Of a stretch of DNA of 55,715 nucleotides, positions 36,175 to 49,212 are shown in pieces. A program made the translations under genes and the position numbers. The DNA is from Bigelowiella natans CCMP2755 (Eukaryota; Cercozoa; Chlorarachniophyceae): assembly GCA_000320545.1 (NCBI GenBank), contig ADNK01003516.1, positions 1 through 55,715 on the forward strand, written 5' to 3'. Under the pieces are notes generated by a model. The model was not told where the DNA came from. It saw only the letters and a program-made list of their open reading frames with translations, and did not search any database. Numbering within the stretch: position 1 is the stretch's first letter; the number at the start of each line of letters is the position of its first letter.

Positions 36175-36995
36175 AATTTAAGCGCAAATAATGGAAATGT
36201 CCGCGTTTCAATCATGATTTACCTGTGATAGTCCAAATTCTTCCAAGTAATTCGATACTTTCCACGTCGCTGTCAGGTAAATGGGATGAGAAGAATGAAA
36301 AAGCCGCAACAGAGATGCGTGGAGAATCTCAGGAGTTCCAAATGGAGTTCCGAACTAATGATGATGGCTTTGACGTCGTTCGATCCCTGGTATTGTGTTG
36401 TTTGTTCGTGACTACCGGCACGCAATGATGATCTTGAGTGAAAGCGACATAGGTGGGGATCAGTCGCAAGAGATAAATGAATGAAGTTAATGATCTTTTC
36501 CTGACAAAAATAATCTACATTATTATTTTCCAATTCTTATTATTTCCCAAACGAAGTGTTCTTGAGCTGCTGCTTGCTCACATGCTTCATTCGTAATTGA
36601 CACTGAACCCTCACCACCACAAACCTGCTAGGGAAAAATGGTGGGAACGCCTAAGAGAGGTCTTCAAGACACAAAACATTGTCGCAATAGAAGCGAAAAT
36701 TCTCAACGGAGGCATGTAAGTTAAAGAATACTAAAAATGCTCTAATCGACGGCTGATGATGCTTCGTACATAGGTTCTTCATCTCGAACCAGGAGGAATA
36801 CAAGACGCACTACAAAGTAGGAATGCACTATTCTAAAATGAATGCAAAACTCGAGTTTAATGTTTTGAAAATTAGATACTGAGCCTGAGAAGATTCGCAA
36901 TGAGGAAGACTGTAGTTTCAAAACAGGAAAGCGTTCAGAACTCCATTCGAAATTATGCAGTTTAAATTATATTTGCATGTATAATAACTTTTGTT

Positions 36996-37070
<75 letters not shown>

Positions 37071-37083
37071 TAATATTTCTCAG
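36175..37083 (+). other. Head-to-head gap and candidate upstream exons of the anoctamin gene
   Basis: The gap after the STRAP start contains two convincing plus-strand exons, 36632-36715 and 36774-36816. They join in phase to read KWWERLREVFKTQN followed by FFISNQEEYKTHYK. A third exon near 36876 (ILSLRRF or TEPEKIRNEEDC, depending on frame) could not be phased to the next. They may be the N-terminal exons of the anoctamin gene or a small separate gene. The region ends in a 70-bp (TA)n tract. Confidence 0.5.
36999..37068. repeat. (TA)35 tract just before an anoctamin acceptor
   Basis: Longest uninterrupted dinucleotide tract in the window, ending 15 bp before the acceptor CAG of the exon starting at 37084. 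Confidence 0.9.
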
Positions 37084-40000
37084 AAGAGATCGGAGAAGTC
37101 GATATTGAGAGAAATTTTGAAAACAACAATGAGGTGTGCTTCTTCATACTGTCACCGTCATCAATCACGAAGCTCAGCAATTATACTCAGACTATAATAG
37201 TCGACTATGGACCTTCTGAAGACCCAAATAGAGGGGTACTTAAGTTATCTTTAACACAAGAAGCGTGGTGAATTTGAATGTCACGAGAAAAATTACAAGC
37301 TCAACAATTATTCTGATTGTCTTTGTTGCAGTCCTACGAATGGCGCAAGGATCACTACCCTACAAAGATGATGAGACCTGAAGAAGTTCGTCACAAACAA
37401 TTTTCATAATAACTTGCTTGACTTACTTAATCTCTGAGTAGTATCTGCTAATTAGGAGCACTTTGGATATGAGTATGTCATCGCTGTAACTGATTTTCGG
37501 GTAGTATGCTCAATGGAATCATTGATAACTAGCTTGTGTCCTTGCTATGTGCTTTTGATGGCAACCGACTTTGCTTTTAAGGTGAAAGCAAAGAGTAGTA
37601 AAAAGAGGGCTATAATACATTCTCATAAAACAAAGAAAAAAGATCACAGGAGAAGCGAACAAAACGAGGAGGGGATGAAAATGGAGACCAAGATTAAGGA
37701 GGAGATGGGTATTGTTAGAGTGGAAGAGAAACAACAAAGACCAGGAGACAACCCGAAAGGTATAGAGATGAATAATTTCAAAGACGATCTCTCGCTTGAA
37801 ATGAAAGAAGAATTCGAGTATCAAGGAACCGAAGAAGATGGGGAGGAAGTGGAAGTTGGAGAAATGACAGATAACGAACAACTGCTAGGATATCTGCTAA
37901 TGGATATAAAGAGTACTTTCCCCAACTCAGTCGTTATTAGATCTACTGAGAGCTCTGCCAAAACTCTTATAATTCTTATCGCCGTTTCGACGCAAGACTT
38001 GGCTAATATTGCTGATAGAACGAAACCTTACATGAAGTTAAATAATGTCAGAGCTCACGCTCGTGCGTATCAGTTAGATTTACCTTTAGCAGCTCATTTT
38101 CAGGATTCATCCGAGGTCTGGCAAGATATATATGCGCCATTCGAAGAAGATTACATAAGTCTTTTCGAGACGTATGAAGAGGCAAAACCTGGAGATCAAA
38201 AAGGCTTCTATGCAACCAAATTTCGTGAAGCTGAAAGACTCAATCTCATTGACTACGTCGTTAATGACGAAGACCTCATCAACGGATTGAATTTGGATGA
38301 AAAGTATGCCAGCATTTTTGAAGCTGCATTTCCGTTGCATAATGAATCTGAAAGAGATTATTTGATGAATAATTGGAGGGATTATACATATCTATGCTTT
38401 AAAGGATCATGGTGTAAGATCTGGCCATTTGCACAACCAGTTAATTTGATAGAAAGATACCTCGGGCAGAAGATTGCTCTTTACTTCGAATTTCTCCGAA
38501 TGCATACAATGTTCCTTATTCTGCCGGCAATTTTAGGAATAATGGTGTATGGCTATCAAATACTGAGTGGGAATGTCGACAATCTCATCACTGCCGCTTA
38601 CTCACTCTTCGTAGTCATACATTTTTTCGTCTTCTGTCGGATCCACATACAGCATGAAAACAATCTCTCGTCGAAATGGGGGTCTTCGAAGGTTCACGAA
38701 GAAGGAAAAATTCGCCCTGAATATAAAGGAGAAATCTATTGGTCAAAGATAGACGGGTCATTACAACTGGAGCTTCCACGTCAAGAGAAATGCTGTAGAA
38801 GCATGTTAAGTGGAATAGCCGTGATTGGTATCGTGGTTTTTATTTATGCTGCATTGGTGGGTGGTTTCTTTGCAGAGCAAGGAATCGCTGATACAGTCTT
38901 TGCAGGATCCATATTTGCTGTTGTATTGGTGATAGTTAATGCGTTAACTCGTCTTCTAGCACAAATGCTCACTGATTTCTCAAACCCGAAAACAACACTC
39001 GAATACAAGGGAGAATTGATTATCAAGCTTACAATCTTCAAGTTTATGACAGGTTTTGGTTTATTGTATTACTCCGCATTCATTCAAGATAAAGTGGAGG
39101 GAGATTGTGGAGAAACTAGTTGTGAACAGAGAACCGCGAATCTATTGCGTGGAACATTTATAGGAATGATAATTATCAACAATATGTTGGAAATAGGAGT
39201 TCCCATGATTTTAAGCCTATACGGATCAATTGTAAATGTATTCAACAAATATTGGAAAGGAGAAGAACAAGACCATGAATCTCCTTTAGAGTTACAGCTT
39301 AGAAGTAACCCTTACGAAGGAACGCTAGATGATTATGATGAATTAATAAATCAAATAGGATTTACAACATTCTTTGTACCATTCTTCCCTATAGCACCTG
39401 CCTTGGCCATATTGAACAATATTATAGAAGTACATGTAGACAGTACAAAGATCTGTTACTTGTTACGAAGACCCGTCCCTGAAAGAGCTGCCTCTTCGTT
39501 AGAATGGAATCAAGTCCTAGAGGCCTTTAGCTACATCATGCTTCTCACAAATTCTGCATCTATTATGTTCCGATTTGAGTCAGTTAGCACTGCTATCGGA
39601 ATTTCGACGATTACTGAACGTTTTTTCGGATTTCTGTTGATTTGTGTGGTGATTTGTTTGATAAAGATTTTTATCATAAATCCTCTAATTCCTGAAAAAC
39701 TATCAAAAGTTAAGCAACATACTGCGCGTCAGGAGTACTTGTGGCCTTTTCTTCTTGGCATTAAAAAACGCCTTGAAGATTTGGAATTTTCCTACGAGTA
39801 TGATACTGCCAAACTACAAGACATAATTGTTGCAGAGAAAAAGCATCACCGCAACGACGTTGCCGACTACTACTCAACAACAAAGCCAGTAGTACCCACG
39901 CCTATAACAAGAAAAGGAGCCGCATTTCCACAACAAATCCATAATACCAAGCATAGAAGGAAAAGGATTTCACATGACAATAGGGTCTCCATCGATGATC

Positions 40001-40224
40001 TCCTTAGAAAGGGAAAACATCTACCTACTTTCTTTACTGGAGGTAGATCCCCAATCATGACTATAAATGTGGAGTTTAAGAACGGAGGGATTCATAACTT
40101 GCATATTCTAAATGAACCTCCCACTGCACCTCCCGAGCCTATCTGCCCGACTCTTTGCTGCTGCTGCTGCTGCTGCCCTGGACATTGTGAATATAATAAT
40201 GATGAGGAGAAAGAAGACAGGTAG
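37084..40224 (+). CDS. Anoctamin (TMEM16) family membrane protein
   Basis: TMEM16 proteins are calcium-activated chloride channels and/or lipid scramblases. Exons 37084-37133, 37332-37385 and 37456-40224 join in phase; the last holds the whole membrane domain. About ten hydrophobic segments lie between 38500 and 39700. Family hallmarks are the region after LIDYVV, the pre-TM1 IERYLGQKIALYF, and the calcium-site helices: INNMLEIGVP (Asn and Glu of TM6), DYDELINQIGFTTFFVPFFP (Glu of TM7) and LNNIIEVHVD (Glu and Asp of TM8). The acidic calcium ligands are therefore conserved, suggesting a calcium-gated protein. The N-terminal cytosolic part is Lys/Glu-rich. The tail ends in a run of seven Cys encoded by a (TGC)n tract at 40156-40177. 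Channel or scramblase cannot be decided from sequence. Confidence 0.93.
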
Positions 40225-40380
40225 TAGAATCACATAAATGCTGGCGATGATACTACTAAATAAATTAATAGTAGGTACATTTTTTGATGATCTTGGTAGA
40301 AATATTAGTAGTAGTCGTGTTTAAATAAATAATGACGGCATTCAAAAATCATTATTTATATATGTATTTATTATCATAAG
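40225..40380. other. Short I-J intergenic gap
   Basis: AT-rich, 156 bp, between two plus-strand genes. J's first exon is not identified; an ATG at 40333 could not be joined because the implied intron would be only 17 nt. Confidence 0.3.
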
Positions 40381-40521
40381 GCAAGATAAAAAACAGTTGG
40401 TCCATGTTGGGTCTCAGCTTCGACAAATCTTAGATGCTAAAGGAAAGGTGATAATGTGATAATATCATGGTGATCACGGCAACGATGTCAGAAAATGTCT
40501 TTCACTACGATAATATTCAAC

Positions 40522-40560
<39 letters not shown>

Positions 40561-41008
40561 CACTGCTCAGATCATAAATGATGGTAGTGTGAGCCAGACC
40601 ATACAAAGTAAGAAGGGGGACGGAAGATTTGTGACAAACGTTTTCATGCGGTAGGGAGCAAGAAGATTATCTAACTACGACAGCAGTAGCGCAACACATC
40701 TATTCTAATTGAGACTACTGCTGCTGTCACTGTATTTTCATTGTTTGCCGTGTCTGAGTATTAGTACATTAAACGAATACTGATATCTTGCGATCCTTAA
40801 TACCCCCAATCAATCAATCAATCAATCACTCATTGTTTTTACTGCTATCATCCTCTCATACAGATTCGATAACGAGGATGATGGGCTAGAATATGCAAAA
40901 TTGGTTGGTATATCGTTCGAAATTAATTTCAAAAGAGAAGAAAGCACCAGAATATGGATAGGACAACAAAAAGGTAGTACTAGCGATCGCCATTTTGGTC
41001 ATGATGCA

Positions 41009-41042
<34 letters not shown>

Positions 41043-41242
41043 CTGTAACTAAAATAGTACGGAAAATAATTACTTTAAGTATGATATATTTGTATTGATG
41101 AAGATGTAGTGCAGCCCAAAGTGTTTAATACACTACGACTTCGTTGTCGTTCCCATAATCTAAGTTTAGTTATGTTGTTGTTGTTGTATTAGGTGGATAT
41201 ATTGTAGATTTAGCTAGTACGGAACCCAGCACTGGAGAGGTA

Positions 41243-41281
<39 letters not shown>

Positions 41282-41701
41282 AGTAGTAAGTAAGGAAGTG
41301 GCCTCTTATGACACGGTACTACCGCTTCAAATGTATGATGATGTGAAGTCCACCTTGATATCATCATCATCATCATCATCATCGTCGTCGTCGTAGTCAT
41401 CATATTGTGATCATGTCACCATCTTCTAAACTATGAAGGTTGGGAGACCAGGAGCTGTGGTTGGCCTCAAGGGTGTTCGCATAGGTCACAATTTCTTAGC
41501 ACTTGAATGGCTGTGTATGGTATTCCCGAAAGTCCTGCAAATGACTAAAACAGCAGACAAGAGAATCAAGGTAGAGTAGTGAAAAGTGAGCGACGACGGA
41601 TAACTGTATTGTATATTGTTCCATTAGTCAAATAATAATTTTTACCCTTGCAGATGCTTCTACTTCATTACTACCTTTTACAACGATTTCTCAACACATA
41701 A
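40381..41701 (+). CDS. Orphan multi-exon protein, 5' end unresolved
   Basis: Exons 40381-40447, 40571-40650, 40864-40973, 41193-41239, 41439-41570 and 41654-41701 (TAA) join in phase to about 161 residues. Readable segments include QLRQILDAKGK, KKGDGRFVTNVFMRF, DGLEYAKLVGISFEINF, GYIVDLASTEPSTGE and RPGAVVGLKGVRIGHNF. No transmembrane segment and no family recognised. Introns contain (TA)n, (ATG)n and (GT)n. It is the only gene in the window on the same strand as its left neighbour, so it could also be the 3' part of a longer transcript unit. Confidence 0.62.
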
Positions 41702-42539
41702 TTGTCGCTAGGTAATAAAGGAGGACTCTAAATTGTATCGGAATAAAATTGTTCCACAAATATATTATTCCCAATCAAAGTTCTTTCCTGGGAAAAGTAT
41801 GCACGTCTGAGCCGCCTAACAAGCTTAATTAGAACGATCATTTAACATATAGTTCTGCTGTGGGTAGGTCATGCACACAACTATTTCAAATTGAATTCAT
41901 GATGTAGCAATAACTGTATCAACTTTTATATTTAATACTTAATGTGCGTTGATTGTGTTTGCATGCTGTATGTGCGACTTCTACTAAAAAAAACAACCCT
42001 ACATGCACTTGTGCCACGTACCACCAAAGATACGCTGCACAGCTCGCGAGCGGCAAAAGAAGCATTGTAAGTAGTGACCGCTGCGCAAAGCTAGAAAGAT
42101 CAGAGTACTTCGCGCTTATTTGATGCATAGTAATTTTGTGCATTGTTGTATTTCTTTGTAATAAACTTTGTAATAACTTTGGAATGAAAAGATCAGAGTT
42201 ATTCACTTCCTGTAGCTTTCCCATTCTAGCATTCGAATAAAAGACAATGTACGATGAGAATTACTAAAACACTTTCCTCAATACGCCGACACGCCCGTTG
42301 CTGTAGCATCTTCTTCTCTCGTGTTGAAATGGGTTGTTGCTGTTATTCTAATTGTAAGTACCGCCTTGCTCCTGCTGAAATGAGAAGGAAGGATCGCTAC
42401 TACTCACGCCGACCGCAGGAGGTTCATCCCATATTCTGGTGGTATTAGCATAGTATTTCAAACAAGGGATAACAAAATACGTAGAGTGGTAGTTGTAATA
42501 ATTATGACGGACGAAGAAATGAATGATAGCTACAATAAC
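41702..42539. other. Tail-to-tail intergenic island 5
   Basis: Between the stops of J (plus) and L (minus). The part at 41950-42150 shares the style of the other islands (GCATGC, TGCGCA, GCTCGCGAGC, ATGCA) with no microsatellites, but lacks the 12-bp palindrome. A plus frame at 42328 starting MGCCCYSN, followed by a GTAAGT, looks like a gene start but no second exon was found. Confidence 0.45.
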
Positions 42540-44119
42540 TTACGATTTGCACATAGCATCATCTTCTTCGGTCAGCATACGGTCTCGAGGTGTAGAACTG
42601 CTGTCGCGATGGTAATGGTGACGCCATTTCTCATCTCGATTGCTTGTGGAATGGATACTATATCTGTTGAATATCACCAAGCATTCATAATATTACGTCA
42701 AAGTTAAAAATCCCTCTCTTTATAATGATGGGGTATTTGTCGTTGCGGTGGTAGTGGTGGTGGTACCTTTGAGCAGACGTGGCTGTACCATTTTCACTGT
42801 GGATAAAACCACCAGCAGTAACAGCAGCCGCAGCCGCGTTTTCTTCATATATGGTATAAGTGTTTGGCTCATCGCTATTAATCTGTATTAAGAGGAAGTA
42901 AGGACAAATCCAACAATCATGTGGGATTTTATATATTCAACATGGTCAGCTAGGAGTGAGTGAGGGTGTGTGTGTGTGTGTGAGTGTAAAGACAATGGAC
43001 AACTCGGAGCAAAGTAGAGGAATAAAGCTTTTTGGGGAAGGGGAATGGTAATGACAACGTAACATCTACCTCTACAACTACTTTTATAACTTCGCTATTG
43101 CTATGAAAATACCAAGAAAGTATCCGTCAACTTCGACTCTTTTTGATCATCGTTGTCGTTGTTCAGACACATTCGGGGGATGAAAGGGCAACAGCAGCAA
43201 CAGCATTGTGCCACAATCGACAGTATCTTGCACATACGTCGTTGCACTGCTTTAAACCATCGACGACTTTCACGGGAGCTTGGAATATTTCGGAAATAGT
43301 ACAATATGATGAAGGTTGGAAGAATCTGCAGTATCAAGATTTAGAAGATGATGACAATCAACGATGATGATAACTAAGACGTATGAGAATGAGGATTCAA
43401 AATCATCGTCGTTAACAAGTATGACTATGCTCGCGACACTTAGCATAGATGTAACTAACAACACTATTTTATTCTATGCCTTTGCCGAATGACTTAATTA
43501 CCTCCCAGCAGAAGTACAGTATAAATGAAGGAAAATCAATTTCGAGCCGAGGGCTGTAGACAATGTTCAAGACAAAGAACCTAGTAGAATCGTGATAGTG
43601 AGGAATAAGGAGAGATTTTGGTATATGCATGTATATATAACGCGTTTGGTTTGCTGGTGAATAGAAGTATGAAATGGGAGTCGTAGGTGAATATGGAATC
43701 AAGCAGATAACGACGACGACGACTGTCACAAAACTGGTGTTTATTAATCAATTAACAAGAATGCTGCAAGTTACCACCACCACAACCTATTTACTTTTCT
43801 ACTTACCCATATGTTTTCATGATATCATAAATGCCTCTGGTTAGAAACGTTGTCCAAGCTAATGCTGTTACCTAAGTATTCATAATAATTATGGATTCCG
43901 ACAGAAGGATGAGCAGAGAAGATGCACATTCACATATTATGAATTACAACAGCCAGTTTGCATGGTCCTTGGATATTTGGGAGCAAAATCTTCCTCGAAC
44001 GAGAATGAGATACGAGCGCCACTCCAAAGTAGCTGTAGTAACATTTGGGGGTGGTGGTAAACTTAGACTACGACGACGACAAAATAATTTTCTCTTGTGA
44101 CTATTGCTACTACCACTAT

Positions 44120-44152
<33 letters not shown>

Positions 44153-45036
44153 AAGTACCACCTGTAGATAACTGTGAGGAGAAGATATGCAATACCAATT
44201 GTTCGGGAGAAAAGATTATCCTCCGCTTCATCTGGATCACACTTAGAAACGATCATCAAAAATCAATCCGACAAGAAAGGAAATGATTTATTTATTTCAC
44301 AGTCCGAGAATGGATCATACCATCATGCAATAAAAGAGGATTTGTGGTGTCACCTCCTTTGAGCACGACTTTGCAATAACCCCAAGAGTCAGGCCAAAAG
44401 CAAAACAGTTTGCCACAGAAAACAATCCCCATATCACCTAATAATTGTTAACTATTGAGAATATTTCTAAGATTAGACGAAAAGATTCTCAGTGACTACT
44501 CTAAGTTCAATTTTAAAGCTATTCCTATGATTACCTTCTAAGGACCAATTTATCATTGATAGTACAATCAGTACTATTATCATCATCATATCATTACTGA
44601 TGTGCTTGCTGCTTTCCAAACCATGTCTGCAGGATAATGATATGATTCTGATTCTTATGTTGATATTCTATACTGCAGTTGTCTACTACAACCGGTCTGT
44701 TTGCTGGCCAATCTTGTTGATAGAAAAGTTTTGCGTAGAAGACAAGAATGAGGGAAAATGTTGTAAATTGGAGAGTGTATGGAAGCCATAGGATTAGGAC
44801 AACGACAATGTTCTGAGAAAAAATAGGTTGGATTTGCAGAATTATCAGATAATCAATTTCATCGATTTTGGAAATTGGATAGAGCGAGCTAAACATCTCC
44901 GGAAACGACCATCATGTTGAAAGAAATTTTCCCAAGTACCGGCAGATCGAAATCAGCAGCAAAGAAGAATGCTCGCAAAGTCATCCAAAGAAATACAAGA
45001 AATAGGAAGATAGCTTGGAAGCTGCCCAGGTTATGC
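42540..45036 (-). CDS. TOM1/TOM3/THH1-like seven-transmembrane protein, N-terminal exon unresolved
   Basis: Integral membrane protein of the THH1/TOM1/TOM3 domain family (an ordinary cellular protein; in plants located in the tonoplast). Exons in phase: 45036-44940, 44812-44693, 44241-44162, 44032-43948, 43871-43807, 43580-43502, 43325-43113, 42882-42767, 42663-42540 (TAA), about 326 codons. Hydrophobic helices: FQAIFLFLVFLWMTLRAFFF, NIVVVLILWLPYTLQF, RTIGIAYLLLTVIYSYFGV, LAVVTALAWTTFLTRGIYDI and, across two exons, FILYFCWEILPTFIILYYF. The last helix followed by RNIPSSR matches the TOM1 ending. A cytosolic tail of about 140 residues follows, with a run of six Cys right after the basic region and an acidic/Asn patch. 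At least one N-terminal exon lies above 45036. Introns carry (CTA)n and (CA)n. Confidence 0.85.
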
Positions 45037-46296
45037 CTAAAATGTGGATTTATAAAAGTGTCACACACACACACACACACCTGACAGCTACAAATGGATC
45101 TATCATTACCCATTGAAAATTATCCTGCTAACTTGTACGAGAGAGCTCAACGAAAGTATTGAGTATCTGATTTATTTGAGGCAAGAATAAACATCTGGTT
45201 TGACTTCGAGTGGTCGCTAAATCGTCTTACAAGAGGGCCAGGGCGATGGCCAAGCCGGCTTGCGCATCCTCCGTCAGCATTCAATTTCGGTTTGGTAAGT
45301 AAGTAGCTCGTGGACTTATTCTTTGATTTATCTATCAACTAGGGCATCGTCCATTGCCCATTACTTGTCCTCTCTCCACATTCGCAGTCTGGCTCCCAAT
45401 AGGTAGATTGATATAGATAGGTATTCTATCTTCGGAAACTAGTAGTCCTCCTCCTCCTCCTCCTGATGAGTTGTGTATTAGTAGTAGGGTTTTCCAAGTT
45501 TTGATTCTTAATTTCGATGATATTCTTATTCTCCTCCTCTTCCTCCTCTAATGGGGAAAAAATATATACCGTTTTAATCTTAACTAGGACTCTTTCTAGC
45601 ACTTCTGTTTCGAGTGTCGAATATTACTAATATTATCACTTAGTCAAAAAAACATACCGCTTTAAACCAAGGAGATTGATCATTCGACACAACGACATCC
45701 ACTCATCGCCATCCATCGTTATCCATCGCCATCCATCGCCATCCCCATCCATCAGTAGTAGGGAAATGGTGGCCTGCTCGACTGAAGAACGACGACAGTG
45801 TACACTGCTAAGGGAGCATGGAAGAGGACGGCTGGAAGGGTGGCTGGCTTGATGTCTACCAATGATCGCAATCATTCCTCCTTGACTGCTGCCTCCTGCA
45901 TACCATGGCTGGTTCTGCTAGTGCTGGCAACCACTACCTTAACACTCAACAACATGGGATTGAGGAGAAGACCGACGATAGCGAGACCGTGGTTGGCTGA
46001 TGACAGAATCTTGTAATTTATTGAAATGTTAATCCACATGTTGATAGATAATTACTGTTCAGCAGCATTCTTTGCTTACACTTTTATGGCCGAATAGTAG
46101 GTCACTCGCGATCGAGCGCAAAGTGACTAAGGGGCAGCAGCAGAATGCAGAAGGAGGAGGAAGAGGAGGAGGAGGGGTAGTTGTTACAACCATATTGAAG
46201 CGTCTTCGTGGGGGAGAAGAGGTTGTGGCAGCGTATGATTTGTCCTTGTTTTTCTTACAGGATAGTCAGTTGCAATGCCGAGATTCTTGCTTCCTC

Positions 46297-46344
<48 letters not shown>

Positions 46345-47249
46345 TTACACATCAAAACCCGAATGTTGCTAACCAGATTCTTGGGAAAAAATGCAACATA
46401 CTAAAATCATCTGTAGTTGTAACACCTTCAAAAGTGTAATAGTTCTCTTCTGTTTGTACCCTACTATTTAAGTCGTGTATGAGAGAAAAAGAAGAGACTG
46501 ATAATGAAGGAAGCGGCAGCTCTGTCAGGCAGGGAGGAAGAGGTGGAATTCATGGTCATTTTGGTCCTTTTTCTGCTTCATATACTACTACTACTACTAC
46601 TACTACTACTAGTACTACTACTACAGCTTCTACTATTACTTTCCCTCATTTTAGTTGAGTGCCCCACCCTATCCCAACAAGCCATAAAATCAATGTTGTT
46701 TTGGTTTCAATAGCAAAAAGCAAAGAAAATGAACGTCTTAGAGTGCGAGTTTCCACAATACTTCAGCAAGGGAGGGAAAGAAGATTTACATCATCATCAT
46801 CATCATCATCATCATCGTACCAATTCCATAATCTTCTTCTTGGTGGTCGGATGCTGTCATATCCATGGGCTGTTTGCTACTCAAACTATACCAACTCACT
46901 CTATGGTAGAAATTAGTAATAGATGTTGTTCCTAGGGCATTTACTTCTTCTTAGTATGTGTAAAGTATCAAGTACTGTATTGAACGATGACTTAACAATT
47001 GCATAGATAATGATTGTGCCACAGCAAGAGTAAAATGATAGAAATTATGGTGATGGCCACGACGATGATGGTGCTGCTGCTGATGATGATGATGTAGGCG
47101 ATAAATTTGTCTAGATACTTCTTCACGCGGTGTAACGGCAACAGCAACGGCTTACACACCATACTCAATTTTGCTCTCTCTCTCTCTCTCTCCCTCTCTC
47201 TCTCCCTCCCTCTCTCTCTCTCCCTCCCTCTCTCTCTCTCCCTCTCTAG
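45037..47249. other. Head-to-head region between L and M, incompletely resolved
   Basis: The 2.2 kb between a minus and a plus gene should hold the first exons of both. One stretch, 45181-45295, has a perfect plus donor (GTAAGTAAG) and reads ARINIWFDFEWSLNRL on plus; on minus the same stretch reads a proline/glycine-rich frame ending at a GTAAGA donor. I cannot choose. A plus frame at 45798-46016 has a hydrophobic stretch (PWLVLLVLATTTLTL). Repeats: (TCC)n at 45450, (CATCG)n at 45709-45750, (TA)n at 46300-46342, (CTA)n at 46580-46625, (ATC)n at 46789-46815. Confidence 0.35.
47174..47248. repeat. (CT)n tract forming a polypyrimidine run before an NHL exon
   Basis: About 75 bp of CT/CCCT immediately before the TAG acceptor of the exon starting at 47250, so it serves as that exon's polypyrimidine tract. 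Confidence 0.8.
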
Positions 47250-47870
47250 TTACCGATACCTGCCGACATGTGATACGACGAATTGGGTTAAACCAAAAAG
47301 AAGAAGAAGAAGAAGAAGAAGAAGAAGAGGTCAATGAGGGAGAAGAGGGATGGTGGAAAGATGAGGATGATCACGAAACGCAAGAGGAACGACAGGATCG
47401 TAGGAAAAAGAGGAGAAAAATGTTGGGTACGACGAGGAGAGCTGGAGGACGGATCTTGTGGGATATTTGTGGCCAAGTGCGTGATCTTGAAGGAGTACCT
47501 ACCGAAGAAAGAGGGAGGAGGAGAAGTAGAAAAAATGAAATGGAAGAAGAGATAGAGGAAGAAATTGACGATGATTGTCATCAAAGCAAGTGTGTGGGGG
47601 GCAGAAAGATAACGATACAAGCGGCGAAGATGGTGAAGGGAAGACGGTTTTCCTCCTCCTCCTTCTCCTCCTCTTCTTCTTCTTTCCATAGAGATGGACC
47701 AGAAACATACGCACTCTTTCACTATCCGTGTGCACTCGCAACGGGTGGGTGATTCAACGATGACGACGACGATGATGATGATCTGTATTTACACCACCTC
47801 CATAATGTAGTATGATCAATGATGTTGCTTCAAGTGCAGTAAATCATAATTATTGACAGAAATTCAATGC

Positions 47871-47909
<39 letters not shown>

Positions 47910-48374
47910 TTGCACATAATCTTATGGTGATGATGATGCTGAATATCGTTCTTCTTCTCACATAATAATACATCTACCCCTACTTCCATTACAAATAACA
48001 ATAGATCCAATGGGTGAAAATATATACGTCAGCGACACGTATAGCCATACCATTCGAAAGGTCGTTCCTAATTATGTTTACCATGGTAGTAGTGTGATAT
48101 TGTGCTGCTGCTGTTGTTGCTGGTGGTGGTGGTGGTGAGGATGACGGTAGTAGTATTCGGTTACACATATGTGCTTCTTGCAACTATGTTTTTCAATTAT
48201 CCATTCGTTGTTTGATAATATATTTTTTGGTTTGGTCCCCCTGCCAGATATCGTTGAAGGCTGATGGTGTAGATCAAGGATCATCTTGCCATGTTACTAC
48301 AATTGCTGGAGTTCCAGGCAATGCTGGTGAATGTGATGGAGAAGCATCAATAGCAAAGTTCAGATATCCCGGTG

Positions 48375-48410
<36 letters not shown>

Positions 48411-48501
48411 TTACTACTACTAGCAATTTCCTTGCTTTACATTGCTTAAGAATAAAATGCCACTCAATTTTATACATCAGTCGTAGTCACAAATTTGATT
48501 G

Positions 48502-48534
<33 letters not shown>

Positions 48535-48985
48535 CAAGGTGGTATGCATTATATCACTTCCTACTACCGTTGCAGGAGGAATTGTATGTGGATCACAGGG
48601 AGAGATCTACGTCGCAGATACTTTCAACCACAAGGTGGAAGGAGGAGGAGGAGAAGGAGGAGGAGGAGGAGGAGGAGGGGGGATAGTACATGGGACAACA
48701 TATCAATATCACTACAATCATCGTCGTCGTCATAAACGAATACCATGTAATCGTGATTGTGTTGTGATGACCTACCTAGCTTTGGTCTTACTATTTCGTC
48801 ATCATCCAGATTCGTATGATCCATCCTTCGTTGGCATCAACACCATCGTCATCATCATCATCAAAACCGTCTGTGGTAGGTAACAGTGTCATCTGTATCA
48901 TCATCATCATCATCATCATCATTATCAGAAAGGAAGAGAAAACTCGGATCGAGAAATTTAAATTATTGCCAAATACTTCTATGTT

Positions 48986-49018
<33 letters not shown>

Positions 49019-49177
49019 GTTGTGTCTATCATTGTTGTATTGTTTTCCATTGTTCTCTGTCCCCCCCCCTCTCCTTTCTTAGGCTATGGTTGTGACAACC
49101 ATCGCAGGACACACAAGAAGAAGGAATAATGACGGTAAGACGAAGAATGGAGAAACAATAGAAAGGAGAATTAGTAA

Positions 49178-49212
<35 letters not shown>

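Noticed and set aside
42328-42353. MGCCCYSN start followed by GTAAGT as a new acylated protein gene
   Set aside because: No second exon could be found before the convergent gene L stop; kept only as a note in the island entry.
43143-43367. Plus-strand 74-codon frame reading THSGDERATAATAL
   Set aside because: Antisense to the TOM1-like exon 43325-43113, whose helix and tail match the family.
43891-44362. Plus-strand frames with natural composition (RRRYAIPIVREKRL and others)
   Set aside because: Antisense to in-phase exons 44241-44162 and 44032-43948 of gene L.
47171-47752. 193-codon plus frame rich in Glu, Lys and Arg
   Set aside because: Mostly translation of CT, GAA and GGA repeats; only the short NHL piece 47250-47286 is credible.
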